Assembly (NCBI GenBank): GCA_900549235.1
Contig: URNT01000003.1
Location: forward strand, 1-64,000
Direction of reading: 5' to 3'
Source: an uncultured Clostridium sp.
GTDB lineage: Bacteria > Bacillota > Clostridia > Lachnospirales > Lachnospiraceae
Length of the DNA: 64,000 nt
In this document: one piece after another, positions 34,595 through 42,906 of the stretch
Layout: every line of letters begins with the position of its first letter
Numbering within the stretch: position 1 is the stretch's first letter
Position numbers and translations under genes: made by a program
The notes under the pieces: model-generated
Seen by the model: only the letters and a program-made list of their open reading frames with translations
Told to the model about the DNA's origin: nothing
Databases searched by the model: none

Positions 34595-35395
34595 ATGCTG
34601 ACCATCGGACAGATGTCAAAAATCTGCAGTGTGACCGTTAAAACGCTGCACCACTATGATAAGATCGGCCTTTTAAAGCCGGAAAGGACAGACGGATCCA
34701 ATGGCTACCGCTATTATGAGGACAGCCAGATCGGCATCATGCTTCTGATCGGACGGCTGAAGAGGTACGGCTTTTCTCTGCCTCAGATCCGTGAGCTTTT
34801 AAAGGAGGAGGACCCGTCCAGGCTGTATGATGAGCTTCGGAGCCAGCGCCTCCGCCTGGAACAGCAGATGGAGCACATGGCCCTGACTGTCAGGGAAATG
34901 GAGCGCCACCTGGAAGAATTTGAAAGGACAGGTGATATTATGAGTTATCAGGAGCAGTATCAGATCCGGCTGGAGGAAGGAAAGGAGCAGGCTGTGATCT
35001 CCAGCCGCCAGCATATGTCAGTGGAGGAGTTCGGCCTTTATTACGGGAAGCTTTTTGAGCGGATCGCAAAAGAAAAGCTGACCCCAGACGGAGTCGTAGC
35101 GGCTCTGTATCACGATAAGGAATTTGACCCCGCCTGTAATGATACGGAGGTAGCGGTGGGGATTTGTGAAAGGGACCGGGCAGACCGGATTATCCCTGCC
35201 GCCCTCTGTGCCGTAACCATCCATAAAGGCCCCTATTCCGGCCTTCCCGATGCCTACGGGGCCCTGGTAGCCTGGATCCATGCTGAGGGCTATGAGACCT
35301 GCGGCGTGCCCTATGAGATCTACCGAAAGGCCCGGTTTGACGCAGTGCCGCCGGAGGAGTGGATCACAGAAATCTATTTCCCTGTAAAGAAATAA
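34595..35395 (+). CDS. MerR family activator with GyrI-like effector domain
   Basis: A 266-residue BmrR-like regulator. Residues 1-70 are the MerR winged helix (MLTIGQMSKICSVTVKTLHH, then YDKIGLLKP and GYRYYED), followed by a dimerisation coiled coil of about 40 residues and a GyrI/AraC-type ligand pocket ending GVPYEIYRK and TEIYFPVKK. Such proteins bind hydrophobic cations or drugs and activate efflux. No exporter adjoins it; the broken ABC exporter is 10 kb upstream. Its own promoter carries the 19-bp spacer and dyad, so autoactivation is likely. A strong terminator follows. Confidence 0.88.
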   Translation: MLTIGQMSKICSVTVKTLHHYDKIGLLKPERTDGSNGYRYYEDSQIGIMLLIGRLKRYGFSLPQIRELLKEEDPSRLYDELRSQRLRLEQQMEHMALTVREMERHLEEFERTGDIMSYQEQYQIRLEEGKEQAVISSRQHMSVEEFGLYYGKLFERIAKEKLTPDGVVAALYHDKEFDPACNDTEVAVGICERDRADRIIPAALCAVTIHKGPYSGLPDAYGALVAWIHAEGYETCGVPYEIYRKARFDAVPPEEWITEIYFPVKK

Positions 35396-35442
35396 AAACT
35401 GCCGCCCGGCACCTCAAAAGAGGACCGGGCGGCAGTTTTCTT
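35395..35442 (+). terminator. Intrinsic terminator after the MerR gene
   Basis: A 15-bp near-perfect stem (AAAACTGCCGCCCGG with its complement at 35425-35439) closed by a CACCTCAAAAGAGGA tip, followed by CTTTT. Confidence 0.9.
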
Positions 35443-35476
35443 TTACTATACTCCACTTTCAGGCTTCCAAATAAAT

Positions 35477-35493
35477 TTCCTAACACTTAGGAA
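35477..35493 (+). promoter_or_regulatory. Palindromic operator, copy 1, upstream of the PRD regulator
   Basis: TTCCTAACACTTAGGAA: perfect 7-bp arms with a 3-bp centre. It lies 73 bases before the regulator's start. The only other copy I found is at 38035-38051, upstream of the PTS genes, so both transcripts are probably controlled by the same protein, most likely the regulator encoded here. The remaining intergenic bases contain TAAAAT at about 35529 as a possible -10. Confidence 0.8.
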
Positions 35494-35565
35494 GAAAAAA
35501 GTCGCCGCTCACCTGCAAAATGTTGTAAAATAGAGGAAAGAACAACCATACCAGGAGGAAATAAT

Positions 35566-37488
35566 ATGCTGTCAAAACGTCAGAACCGTATCGTCAGCAT
35601 TCTGAACAGCGAAATGGGGCCGGTCACAGGGAAGGAGCTGGGGCAGGCTCTTGGAGTGTCGGACCGGACTATCCGTTCCGATGTGGATGCTATTAACCGC
35701 GAATACCAGTGCAGACTCATCCAGGCGAACCGGCGCAGCGGTTACTGTCTGGACCGGGAGCTGATGAAGGGAAAGGACATCGAGAGTAAGGAAATGATCC
35801 CTCAGACGGCCCAGCAGCGCTGCGACTATCTGATCCGTGAGCTTCTGCTCCGAAACCATGAGATCAATCTGCTGGATATACAGGACCGTGTATTTGTCAG
35901 CGGCTATTCCATTGACAATGACTTAAAAAAGCTGCGGAACATCATCCGGCGCTATCCAGGCCTTAAGCTGGTCCGCTCCAGAAACCATGTGCGCCTGTCC
36001 GGCAGTGAGGAGGATAAAAGACGGCTGTACAAGGAGCTTCTGATGCAGGAGATGAAGGACAACTTCGCCAATGTAAATGCCATTGCGGAGCTGTGGGACA
36101 AATTTGATCTGTTAAAGCTGGAAGGTGAGTTTGCCCGGCTCTGCCAGAAATACAGCTACCATGTAACGGAGCTTGAATATCCCCTGATCATGCTGTATCT
36201 GGGGGTGTCCATTGAGCGCATGATGAACCATAACTATATCAGCAGAGAGGCTGAGCCGGGAGGCGTAGAGATTCCCCAGGAAGACCGGGAATTTCAGATT
36301 GCAAAGGAGCTGTTTGGGCAGATCTCTGTGATCTATCATGTAAAGCAGTCCGAGGAGGAGATAGGGGGTCTGGCAAGGATCCTGAGGGAGGGAAACCGGG
36401 AGGCAGGGCCTGAAAGAGAAAAAGCGGCGGAGCCGGATCTGGGAACGCTGATGGAGGAGATCTATGAGATACTGAAAAGCAATTTCGACATAGATATTTC
36501 CCAGGATGAAGAGTTCAGACAGGGTATCAGCGCCCATATCGGCAGGCTGAGAAAACGCCAGCAGGTGCACACAGACGGCAATTCGCCGGATTATTATCTC
36601 CAGGAGCTAAAGCGCAAGTATCCCCTTGTATTTGAAATGGCCGTTCTGGTGGCAGGACATATCCAGAGAGATCAGGGGCTTATCTTAAATGAGCTGGAGA
36701 TTTCATTTCTTGCCCTGTATCTGGGGGCGGCCTGCCAGAGAGTGACCCGCTCGGATCATTACCGGGTGGTGGCCATCATCCCCAACAGCCGGACCATCTC
36801 AAGGCCCTGTGTGGACAAGGTGCTCCTGCGGTTTGGCAACCGGATGGACATGGTAGAGGTGTATCCCTTTTTTGAAGAAAAGAAGGTTGCCCAGGATAAG
36901 CCGGATCTGATTCTGTCAACGGTTCCTCTAAAGCACCATCTGGATGTGCCTACAGTGCAGATCTCCCTGTTTTTTAACAGCGAGGACGAGAGCAAGGTGT
37001 TTCAGATGTTAAACCGCCTGGACAAGAAAAAATACCACAAGGATTTTGTCAGCCTGATGGAGCGGATTATGAAAAAGGAGCTGTTCCACATCCGCCCCTC
37101 TATGAGCGGACGGAGTGAGATCTTAAACTTCCTCTGCGACAGCCTGTATGAGAAGGGGCTGTGCGGAGAGGATTTTAAGGAAAATGTATTCCGCAGGGAG
37201 GCTCTGTCAGACACCTCCTTCCTGTACGGCTTTGCGGTGCCCCACGCCATGGAGCCAGGAACCAGCAAGTCCTGCATTTCCATTATGATTTTAAAGGAGC
37301 CGGTTAAATGGGGCGCCTTCCAGGTAAATCTGGTGGTGCTTTTATCCATCCGGGAAACGGACAATCAGCTGTTAAAGGTATTTTTTGACTGGCTGTGCAA
37401 TATTGTAACTGATAATAATAAATTCCAGGAGCTGATCCGTTCAGAAAGCTATGAGGAGTTTATGCGTCATGTAACCGAGGAGGAATGA
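35566..37488 (+). CDS. LicR/MtlR-type transcriptional regulator with PRD and PTS EIIA domains
   Basis: A 640-residue PTS-controlled activator. In order: N-terminal helix-turn-helix domain(s) (MLSKRQNRIVSILNS, LGVSDRTIRSDVDAI), two PRD domains at roughly 175-300 and 305-400, an EIIB-like segment (VVAIIPNSRTISRPCVDKVL), and a C-terminal EIIA domain with active-site His in FAVPHAMEPG. Phosphorylation of PRD and EIIA histidines by the PTS normally tells such proteins whether substrate is being imported. It heads the PTS locus, and the palindromes at 35477 and 38035 are its probable binding sites. Confidence 0.9.
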   Translation: MLSKRQNRIVSILNSEMGPVTGKELGQALGVSDRTIRSDVDAINREYQCRLIQANRRSGYCLDRELMKGKDIESKEMIPQTAQQRCDYLIRELLLRNHEINLLDIQDRVFVSGYSIDNDLKKLRNIIRRYPGLKLVRSRNHVRLSGSEEDKRRLYKELLMQEMKDNFANVNAIAELWDKFDLLKLEGEFARLCQKYSYHVTELEYPLIMLYLGVSIERMMNHNYISREAEPGGVEIPQEDREFQIAKELFGQISVIYHVKQSEEEIGGLARILREGNREAGPEREKAAEPDLGTLMEEIYEILKSNFDIDISQDEEFRQGISAHIGRLRKRQQVHTDGNSPDYYLQELKRKYPLVFEMAVLVAGHIQRDQGLILNELEISFLALYLGAACQRVTRSDHYRVVAIIPNSRTISRPCVDKVLLRFGNRMDMVEVYPFFEEKKVAQDKPDLILSTVPLKHHLDVPTVQISLFFNSEDESKVFQMLNRLDKKKYHKDFVSLMERIMKKELFHIRPSMSGRSEILNFLCDSLYEKGLCGEDFKENVFRREALSDTSFLYGFAVPHAMEPGTSKSCISIMILKEPVKWGAFQVNLVVLLSIRETDNQLLKVFFDWLCNIVTDNNKFQELIRSESYEEFMRHVTEEE

Positions 37489-37490
37489 AG

Positions 37491-38033
37491 ATGACAGATC
37501 TGAAAGAAAAAAGCCCGCTGACCAGGCGTTTTATCGCCTACCTTATTGATTGGTACATAGGAGGCCTGGCAACGGCCCTTCCGGTATCCGTTCTATCTAT
37601 GCGGCTGTTCGGAACCGTTCAGAACCAGAATATCATGAGCTTTGGAGGAAGCGCCGGCCTGCTTGCCGGTGTTCTTGCCCTTCTTTGCGGTATAGCCTAC
37701 TTTGTGCTGGTTCCGGCCTTTGTGTGGCGGGGGCAGACCCTGGCCAAGCGGTGGCTTAAACTGGTGATCGTAGCTGAGGATGGAGGGAAGGTGACTACAG
37801 GGCAGATTTTTCTCCGCCAGTTTCTTGGGATCATCGTGATCGAGGGTTCCCTTGTGACCGTCAGTGCCCTGTGGCACCAGCTGGCAGCCATGCTCACCGG
37901 AGTGGACTTTGTAACCATCCTTATGTACGCCGGCCTTGTAATCAGCGGTATTTCCGCCTTGATGGTGGTTTTTGGCGGACGCCGTGCCCTTCATGACCAT
38001 CTGGCCAAAACGGCAGTGGTGATGCATGAATAA
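37491..38033 (+). CDS. RDD family membrane protein
   Basis: A 180-residue membrane protein with an N-terminal RRFIAYLIDWYIGG segment (the RDD motif region) and about four hydrophobic helices. Function of the family is mostly unknown; a few members affect ion or solute transport. I prefer ATG 37491, seven bases after AGGAGG (37478-37483), over the overlapping ATG 37485. Coupled to the PRD regulator gene, it lies between regulator and PTS, which is an unusual place for an RDD protein. Confidence 0.8.
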   Translation: MTDLKEKSPLTRRFIAYLIDWYIGGLATALPVSVLSMRLFGTVQNQNIMSFGGSAGLLAGVLALLCGIAYFVLVPAFVWRGQTLAKRWLKLVIVAEDGGKVTTGQIFLRQFLGIIVIEGSLVTVSALWHQLAAMLTGVDFVTILMYAGLVISGISALMVVFGGRRALHDHLAKTAVVMHE

Positions 38034-38034
38034 T

Positions 38035-38051
38035 TTCCTAACAATTAGGAA
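38035..38051 (+). promoter_or_regulatory. Palindromic operator, copy 2, upstream of the PTS genes
   Basis: TTCCTAACAATTAGGAA, identical arms to the copy at 35477 with centre CAA instead of CAC; the flanking T and A extend the arms to 8 bp. A possible promoter follows: TTAGGA in the right arm, 16 bases, then TATACA (38067-38072). The EIIA start is 84 bases downstream. Confidence 0.8.
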
Positions 38052-38134
38052 AAGGTATACGCAATCTATACAATAAAGTCATGGTATCATAGGACACATG
38101 ATAATAATTAACAAAAAATAAAGGAGGGAAAGAA

Positions 38135-38458
38135 ATGGAAGATCTGGAAATGATCTGCTTCGGCATCATCTCCTCCGCCGGTATGGCAAAGTCAAGCTAT
38201 GTGGAAGCCATGAGAGCGGCGGCAAAGGGCGAGTTTGATGTAAGCGAGGCAAAAATCAAGGAAGGGGACGAGTTTTACAGCAAGTGCCATGATGTTCATA
38301 TGGACCTGCTGACCAAGGAGGCAGGCGGCCAGGCCGTAGTCATGGGTATTATCCTGACCCACGCAGAGGACCAGATGATGGGAGCAGAGCAGGTCCGTCT
38401 GATGGCTGAGGAGAATATCAAGCTCTATAAACGGATCCATGAGCTGGAAAACCGGTAA
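38135..38458 (+). CDS. PTS EIIA component, lactose/cellobiose family
   Basis: Cytoplasmic phosphotransfer protein of 107 residues, all helical, forming a trimer in this family. The phosphorylated histidine is in the LTHAEDQMM segment near residue 73, the family position. AGGAGGG precedes the ATG. Followed at 33 bases by EIIB and then EIIC, giving a complete sugar phosphotransferase system. The family usually imports beta-linked disaccharides, but the accessory genes here point to an unusual glycoconjugate. Confidence 0.93.
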   Translation: MEDLEMICFGIISSAGMAKSSYVEAMRAAAKGEFDVSEAKIKEGDEFYSKCHDVHMDLLTKEAGGQAVVMGIILTHAEDQMMGAEQVRLMAEENIKLYKRIHELENR

Positions 38459-38491
38459 AAACAAAAATGTATTGAGAGGAAGGAATCCACT

Positions 38492-38812
38492 ATGAAGAAA
38501 ATTTATCTTTTTTGCAGCGCGGGAATGTCTACCAGCATGCTGGCGAGTAAGATGCAGTCTGTGGCAGACAGCCACAACATCCCTGTAAAGGTAGCTGCGT
38601 TCCCTCACAACAAGGTAGGAGATATTATCGCCTCTGACCGTCCGGACTGTATTCTTTTAGGCCCTCAGGTAAAATATATGTATGAGGAAACAGTAGCGCA
38701 GTACGGAAAGGAAAATATTCCAATCGCAGTGATCGACTCAGCCGCTTACGGCATGATGGATGGCGAAAAGGTATTAAAGACAGCCATTAAGCTGATCAAG
38801 GCAAATAAATAA
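38492..38812 (+). CDS. PTS EIIB component, lactose/cellobiose family
   Basis: A 106-residue phosphotransfer protein that passes phosphate from EIIA to the incoming sugar. The active-site cysteine is Cys8 in IYLFCSAGMSTSMLASKM. It has its own ribosome binding site and is 23 bases from EIIC. The length and motif are standard for the cellobiose/chitobiose branch. Confidence 0.93.
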   Translation: MKKIYLFCSAGMSTSMLASKMQSVADSHNIPVKVAAFPHNKVGDIIASDRPDCILLGPQVKYMYEETVAQYGKENIPIAVIDSAAYGMMDGEKVLKTAIKLIKANK

Positions 38813-38835
38813 GGGGAATTTAGGAGGAAAAAATT

Positions 38836-40191
38836 ATGCTCAGCAAGCTAGAAAAAGTGTTGATGCCTTTGGCGGAAGCCATTGGCAGAAATAAATACCT
38901 GATGTCGGTGCGTGACGGTTTCCTGATCTCCACACCCCTTCTGATCGCAGGATCCATATTCCTGGTTATCGCCAACTTTCCGATCCCGGCCTGGACCAAC
39001 TGGCTCTCAAGCGTTGTGATCAACCAGGCTACAGGAGAGACTCTGGCAGCGTTCCTGTCAAAGCCTTCCGATGCCACCTTTACCATCATGGCGGTATTTG
39101 CAGTTATGGGTATCGGATATTCCTTCGCGAAGCATATGAACAGTCATCCGCTGTTTGGCGCGGCTGTAGCCCTTATGTCCTGGTTCCTTCTGATGCCTTA
39201 TATTATTACAGGAAATGTAGACGGACAGGCTGTTTCCCTTACCGGCTTAAGTCTTGGCTGGCTGGGGGCAAAGGGTATCTTCATGGGTATCATCTGCGCG
39301 TTTACATCTGTGCATATTTATAGCTGGGTTGAGAGAAAGGGCTGGGTTATCAAGATGCCTGCCGGCGTTCCGCCTACGGTTGTTGAGTCCTTCTCCGCTT
39401 TGATCCCTGCCATGATCGTTATGGCTGTGTTCTTCCTTGTGAACCTGATCTTCGGCGCGCTGGGAACCAACGCATTCCAGATTATCTTTGATTTCCTGCA
39501 GACTCCGTTATTAGGTCTTGGCGATACTCTGGGCGCTATGGTAATTGCCTATATCTTCCTTCACTTCTTCTGGTTCTTCGGTGTAAACGGAGGATCCGTT
39601 GTAGGTGCGGTATTTAACCCTATTCTTCAGACCCTGTCTCTGGAGAATCTGGAGTTCTTTAAAACAGGCGTGGGCGAGGGACACATTATCTGCCAGCAGT
39701 TCCAGGATCTGTTTGCCACCTTCGGCGGCGCAGGCTCCACCCTGTCGCTGGTCATTGCCATGATCCTGTTCTGTAAATCAAAGCGTATTACACAGCTTGG
39801 AAAGCTGTCCCTGATACCTGGTATCTTCAACATCAACGAGCCTATCATCTTCGGTCTGCCCATTGTGCTGAACCCGACCATGATTATCCCGTTTATGCTG
39901 GTACCCACACTGAACATTGTGATCTCCTATTTTGCAATGGCTCTGGGCTTTATCCCCATCTGTTCCGGTGTCAATATTCCGTGGACCTGTCCTCTGGGTA
40001 TTTCCGGTTTCTTTGCTACCAACTGGCTGGGAGGCGTGCTCCAGATCCTGCTTCTGATCATGGGTGTTGCGATCTATGCTCCATTTATCAAGATCATGGA
40101 TAAGCAGTACCTGATGGATGAGGCAAAGGCAGCAAAAGAGGAGGAAGAGGACGACATTTCTCTGGATGATCTTTCCTTTGATGATTTATAG
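38836..40191 (+). CDS. PTS EIIC component, lactose/cellobiose family
   Basis: Membrane channel of the PTS, 451 residues with about ten hydrophobic segments. The NEPIIFGLPIVLNP loop is the conserved sugar-binding region. The C-terminus is unusual: a charged tail after the last helix, about residues 430-451, dominated by Glu and Asp with a repeated LDDLSFDDL pattern. The substrate is phosphorylated on entry. Operon context (glycosylasparaginase, DUF871, M20) suggests a sugar attached to an amino acid or peptide rather than cellobiose. Confidence 0.92.
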   Translation: MLSKLEKVLMPLAEAIGRNKYLMSVRDGFLISTPLLIAGSIFLVIANFPIPAWTNWLSSVVINQATGETLAAFLSKPSDATFTIMAVFAVMGIGYSFAKHMNSHPLFGAAVALMSWFLLMPYIITGNVDGQAVSLTGLSLGWLGAKGIFMGIICAFTSVHIYSWVERKGWVIKMPAGVPPTVVESFSALIPAMIVMAVFFLVNLIFGALGTNAFQIIFDFLQTPLLGLGDTLGAMVIAYIFLHFFWFFGVNGGSVVGAVFNPILQTLSLENLEFFKTGVGEGHIICQQFQDLFATFGGAGSTLSLVIAMILFCKSKRITQLGKLSLIPGIFNINEPIIFGLPIVLNPTMIIPFMLVPTLNIVISYFAMALGFIPICSGVNIPWTCPLGISGFFATNWLGGVLQILLLIMGVAIYAPFIKIMDKQYLMDEAKAAKEEEEDDISLDDLSFDDL

Positions 40192-40202
40192 GAGGCGTTT
40201 TT

Positions 40203-40727
40203 ATGAAGATTATCATGATCTATGACCAGATCCAGTCCGGTGCGGGGATCAAGGATGACCATATGGTTCCCCTTGGAGCTACCAAGGAAACGGTAGGCCC
40301 GGCTGTGATGATGGAGAACTATCTGAAAAAAATAGACGGACGCATTATTGCCTGCCTGTACTGCGGAGACGGCTTTTATGAGGCCGATCCCGACGAGGTA
40401 AGCCGCAAGCTCTGCGCTATGGTCAACAAATTAAAACCGGATGTGGTAATGTGCGGACCTGCCTTTAACTATCTGGGCTATGGACGGATGGCTGCAAGAG
40501 TAGCAGAGGATGTGATCCACACAACAGGGATCCCGGCCTTTGCCGCCATGTCAAAGGAAAATGAGGAGACAGTGGCTGCCTATAAGGACAGGATCCACAT
40601 TGTAGAGACGCCAAAAAAGGGCGGAACCGGCTTAAACGAGGCCTTAGAGGGTATGTGCCTTTTAGCTCAGGCTATGGTAAATAAGGATAAAGAAGAAGAC
40701 GTTGCGGCCAAATATTGCTTTAAGTAA
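40203..40727 (+). CDS. Stand-alone GrdB-like N-terminal domain protein
   Basis: A 174-residue protein resembling the N-terminal half of the substrate-activating subunit (GrdB) of glycine/sarcosine/betaine reductases: CGDGFYEADPDE, KPDVVMCGPAFNYLGYGR and GIPAFAAMSKENEE. In GrdB the corresponding motifs read CGDN, GPAFNAGRYG and M.ENP. The C-terminal half with its selenocysteine is missing and the gene ends in TAA, so it is not a truncated selenoprotein by readthrough. Function unknown; its location between a PTS and a glycosylasparaginase suggests handling of an amine- or amino-acid-linked sugar. Confidence 0.75.
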   Translation: MKIIMIYDQIQSGAGIKDDHMVPLGATKETVGPAVMMENYLKKIDGRIIACLYCGDGFYEADPDEVSRKLCAMVNKLKPDVVMCGPAFNYLGYGRMAARVAEDVIHTTGIPAFAAMSKENEETVAAYKDRIHIVETPKKGGTGLNEALEGMCLLAQAMVNKDKEEDVAAKYCFK

Positions 40728-40752
40728 TTCCGGACCGGTTCTGGATCCGGAT

Positions 40753-40783
40753 ATGGGGATATGGCTTTGGCCATGTCCCCTTT
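40753..40783 (+). terminator. Hairpin between GrdB-like and glycosylasparaginase genes
   Basis: GGGGATATGGC pairs with GCCATGTCCCC with a tiny loop, followed by TTTGTTAAT. The T-run is weak, so this may attenuate rather than end transcription between the PTS half and the hydrolase half of the locus. Confidence 0.5.
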
Positions 40784-40819
40784 GTTAATCTGACCAATAA
40801 AAGAAAAGAGGATATATCT

Positions 40820-41776
40820 ATGTGGGGAATGATCGCAACCTGGAGAATGGCTCTGGAAGGGATTGAAAAAGGATGCAATCTGTTAAAAGAAGGAGGAAAT
40901 GCGGGAGATGCCATCGAGACAGCTGTCCGCGAGGTAGAGGATTTTCCATTTTATAAATCCGTAGGCTACGGCGGTCTGCCAAATGAGGAGATGGAGGTGG
41001 AGCTGGACGCAGCCTTTATGGACGGCGATACACTGGACATCGGCGCGGTAGCGGCCATTAAGGATTTTGCCAATCCTGTTTCTATTGCAAGAAGGCTTTC
41101 AAAGGAACCGGTGAATAACCTGCTGGTCGGAGAGGGCGCGGAGAAATTTGCCCATAAGGAGGGCTTTGAGCGGAAAAATATGCTTACCGACCGGGCCAGG
41201 ATCCATTATAAAAACCGTGTAAAGGAAATGACTCAGACAGAGCTTAAGCCTTATTCCGGCCATGATACCGTAGGTATGGTCTGCCTGGATACGGCTGGAA
41301 AGATGACGGCGGCAACTTCTACCAGCGGCCTGTTTATGAAGAAAAAAGGCAGAGTAGGTGATTCTCCCGTATCCGGTTCCGGCTTCTATGTAGACAGCAA
41401 GGCAGGCGGCGCTACGGCTACGGGCCTTGGAGAGGATGTGATGAAGGGCTGCGTATCCTATGAGATCGTCCGTCTGATGAAGGAGGGCATACATCCTCAG
41501 GAGGCCTGCGAGCGGGCTGTTGCCATGTTTGATCAGGAGTTGAAAGAAAGACGGGGCAAGGCAGGAGATATGTCTCTGGTTGCCATGAACAACAAGGGTG
41601 AGTGGGGCGTTGCCACCAACATCGAGGGCTTTTCCTTTGCGGTTGCCACAGAGAATGAGGCTCCTATGGTTTATCTTACAAAAAATGTAAACGGCAAGTG
41701 CATCCATGAGCCTGCCAGCCAGGAGTGGATGGAAAATTATATGAAAACAAGGACAGCGCCCTTAAAGGAACTGTAA
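40820..41776 (+). CDS. Glycosylasparaginase-family Ntn hydrolase (N4-(beta-N-acetylglucosaminyl)-L-asparaginase type)
   Basis: A 318-residue self-processing amidase of the isoaspartyl peptidase/glycosylasparaginase superfamily. The autocleavage site and nucleophile is Thr150 in SGHDTVGMVCLD, and ATSTSGLFMKKKGRVGDSP (19 residues) follows as in glycosylasparaginases. Family members cut the bond between GlcNAc and asparagine. There is no signal peptide, so it acts in the cytoplasm, fitting a substrate imported by the adjacent PTS. An active form would be a heterotetramer of the two chains produced by cleavage before Thr150. Plain L-asparaginase or isoaspartyl peptidase activity is a possible alternative. 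Confidence 0.85.
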   Translation: MWGMIATWRMALEGIEKGCNLLKEGGNAGDAIETAVREVEDFPFYKSVGYGGLPNEEMEVELDAAFMDGDTLDIGAVAAIKDFANPVSIARRLSKEPVNNLLVGEGAEKFAHKEGFERKNMLTDRARIHYKNRVKEMTQTELKPYSGHDTVGMVCLDTAGKMTAATSTSGLFMKKKGRVGDSPVSGSGFYVDSKAGGATATGLGEDVMKGCVSYEIVRLMKEGIHPQEACERAVAMFDQELKERRGKAGDMSLVAMNNKGEWGVATNIEGFSFAVATENEAPMVYLTKNVNGKCIHEPASQEWMENYMKTRTAPLKEL

Positions 41777-41793
41777 AAAGGGGAGCAGTGAAC

Positions 41794-42906
41794 ATGATGG
41801 AAGAACAGATTTTACAGAAGGTAGAGGAGCTTTCGGGGGAAATGATCCGCGCCATTACAGAGATGGTGAAGATCGACAGCGTCCAGGCACCGGCGGGGGA
41901 GGGCGCCCCCTTTGGAGCGGGAGTAAGAAAGGCCCTGGATGCGGCTTTGGCCCTGGCGCGGGATATGGGCTTTAAGACAGTGGATGTGGATCACTATATG
42001 GGCTATGCCAGCTACGGAGAAAGCGAAGACTATGTATGCGCCGTAGGCCATTTGGATGTGGTGCCTCCAGGCACAGGCTGGAAGCAGCCTCCCTTCAGCG
42101 GCTATGAGAAGGACGGAGTGATCTACAGCAGAGGAGTTCTTGATAATAAGGGACCTGTTTTTGCCTGCCTTTATGCCCTTTATGCCTTAAAGGAGCTGGG
42201 AATCCGGCTTAACCATGAGGTAAGGATTATCTTCGGCTGCAATGAGGAAACAGGCTTTCACGACCTGGAGTATTATCTTACAAAGGAAAAGCCTCCTGTC
42301 ATGGGCTTTACGCCGGACTGCAAATATCCGGTGGTCTACGCGGAGCGGGGACGGGCCCAGATCGGCTTATATCCCCCTGATATAAACCGGTTTTATACCC
42401 TGATGAATGATTATGTGTTAAACAGCAAGAGTAACGGAGAACGGTTCCACATTGATTTTAAGGATGAGGAATTTGGACAGCTGGAGGTAAGAAACTATAA
42501 GATATTAGAGGGGGAGATACCGGCTCTGCAGTTTTCGGTCAGCTATCCGGCCGGCTGTACCGCAGAGGAGATTCTGGAAAATATTAGAAAAGAACTGCCG
42601 GATATGAAGCCGGCCCTTCTTTCTGATATGGCTCCAGTGCGGTTTGAGAAGGACTGCAGACTGGTGGATACCCTGCGCTATACCTATGAGCGGGTAACCG
42701 GGATGGACGGCACACCGGTTACTACAACCGGCGGCACCTATGCCAAGATGATGCCAAATATCGTTCCCTTTGGCCCTTCCTTCCCCGGGCAGAAAGGCAT
42801 CGGCCATCAGCCGGATGAGTGGATGAAGGAGGAGGACATTATCACAAACGCAAAGATCTATGCCCTGAGTTTCTATCATCTGGCAGAGGAGAAGAAGGAG
42901 TCATGA
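41794..42906 (+). CDS. M20 family dipeptidase in the PTS locus
   Basis: A 370-residue metallopeptidase related to PepV/Sapep proteins but about 100 residues shorter than the copy at 10290-11723. Metal motifs VGHLDVVPPGTGW, SRGVLDNKGP, NEETGFHDLEYY and the C-terminal GIGHQPDEWM are intact. Start ATG 41794 follows AAGGGGAG; an in-frame upstream ATG would overlap the hydrolase. It overlaps the next gene by four bases. In this locus it could cleave the peptide part of an imported glycopeptide or an amino-acid conjugate. Confidence 0.85.
   Translation: MMEEQILQKVEELSGEMIRAITEMVKIDSVQAPAGEGAPFGAGVRKALDAALALARDMGFKTVDVDHYMGYASYGESEDYVCAVGHLDVVPPGTGWKQPPFSGYEKDGVIYSRGVLDNKGPVFACLYALYALKELGIRLNHEVRIIFGCNEETGFHDLEYYLTKEKPPVMGFTPDCKYPVVYAERGRAQIGLYPPDINRFYTLMNDYVLNSKSNGERFHIDFKDEEFGQLEVRNYKILEGEIPALQFSVSYPAGCTAEEILENIRKELPDMKPALLSDMAPVRFEKDCRLVDTLRYTYERVTGMDGTPVTTTGGTYAKMMPNIVPFGPSFPGQKGIGHQPDEWMKEEDIITNAKIYALSFYHLAEEKKES

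Noticed and set aside
40203..40800. Possible selenoprotein readthrough of the GrdB-like gene
   Set aside because: The stop is TAA, not TGA, and downstream bases do not continue the GrdB selenocysteine domain.
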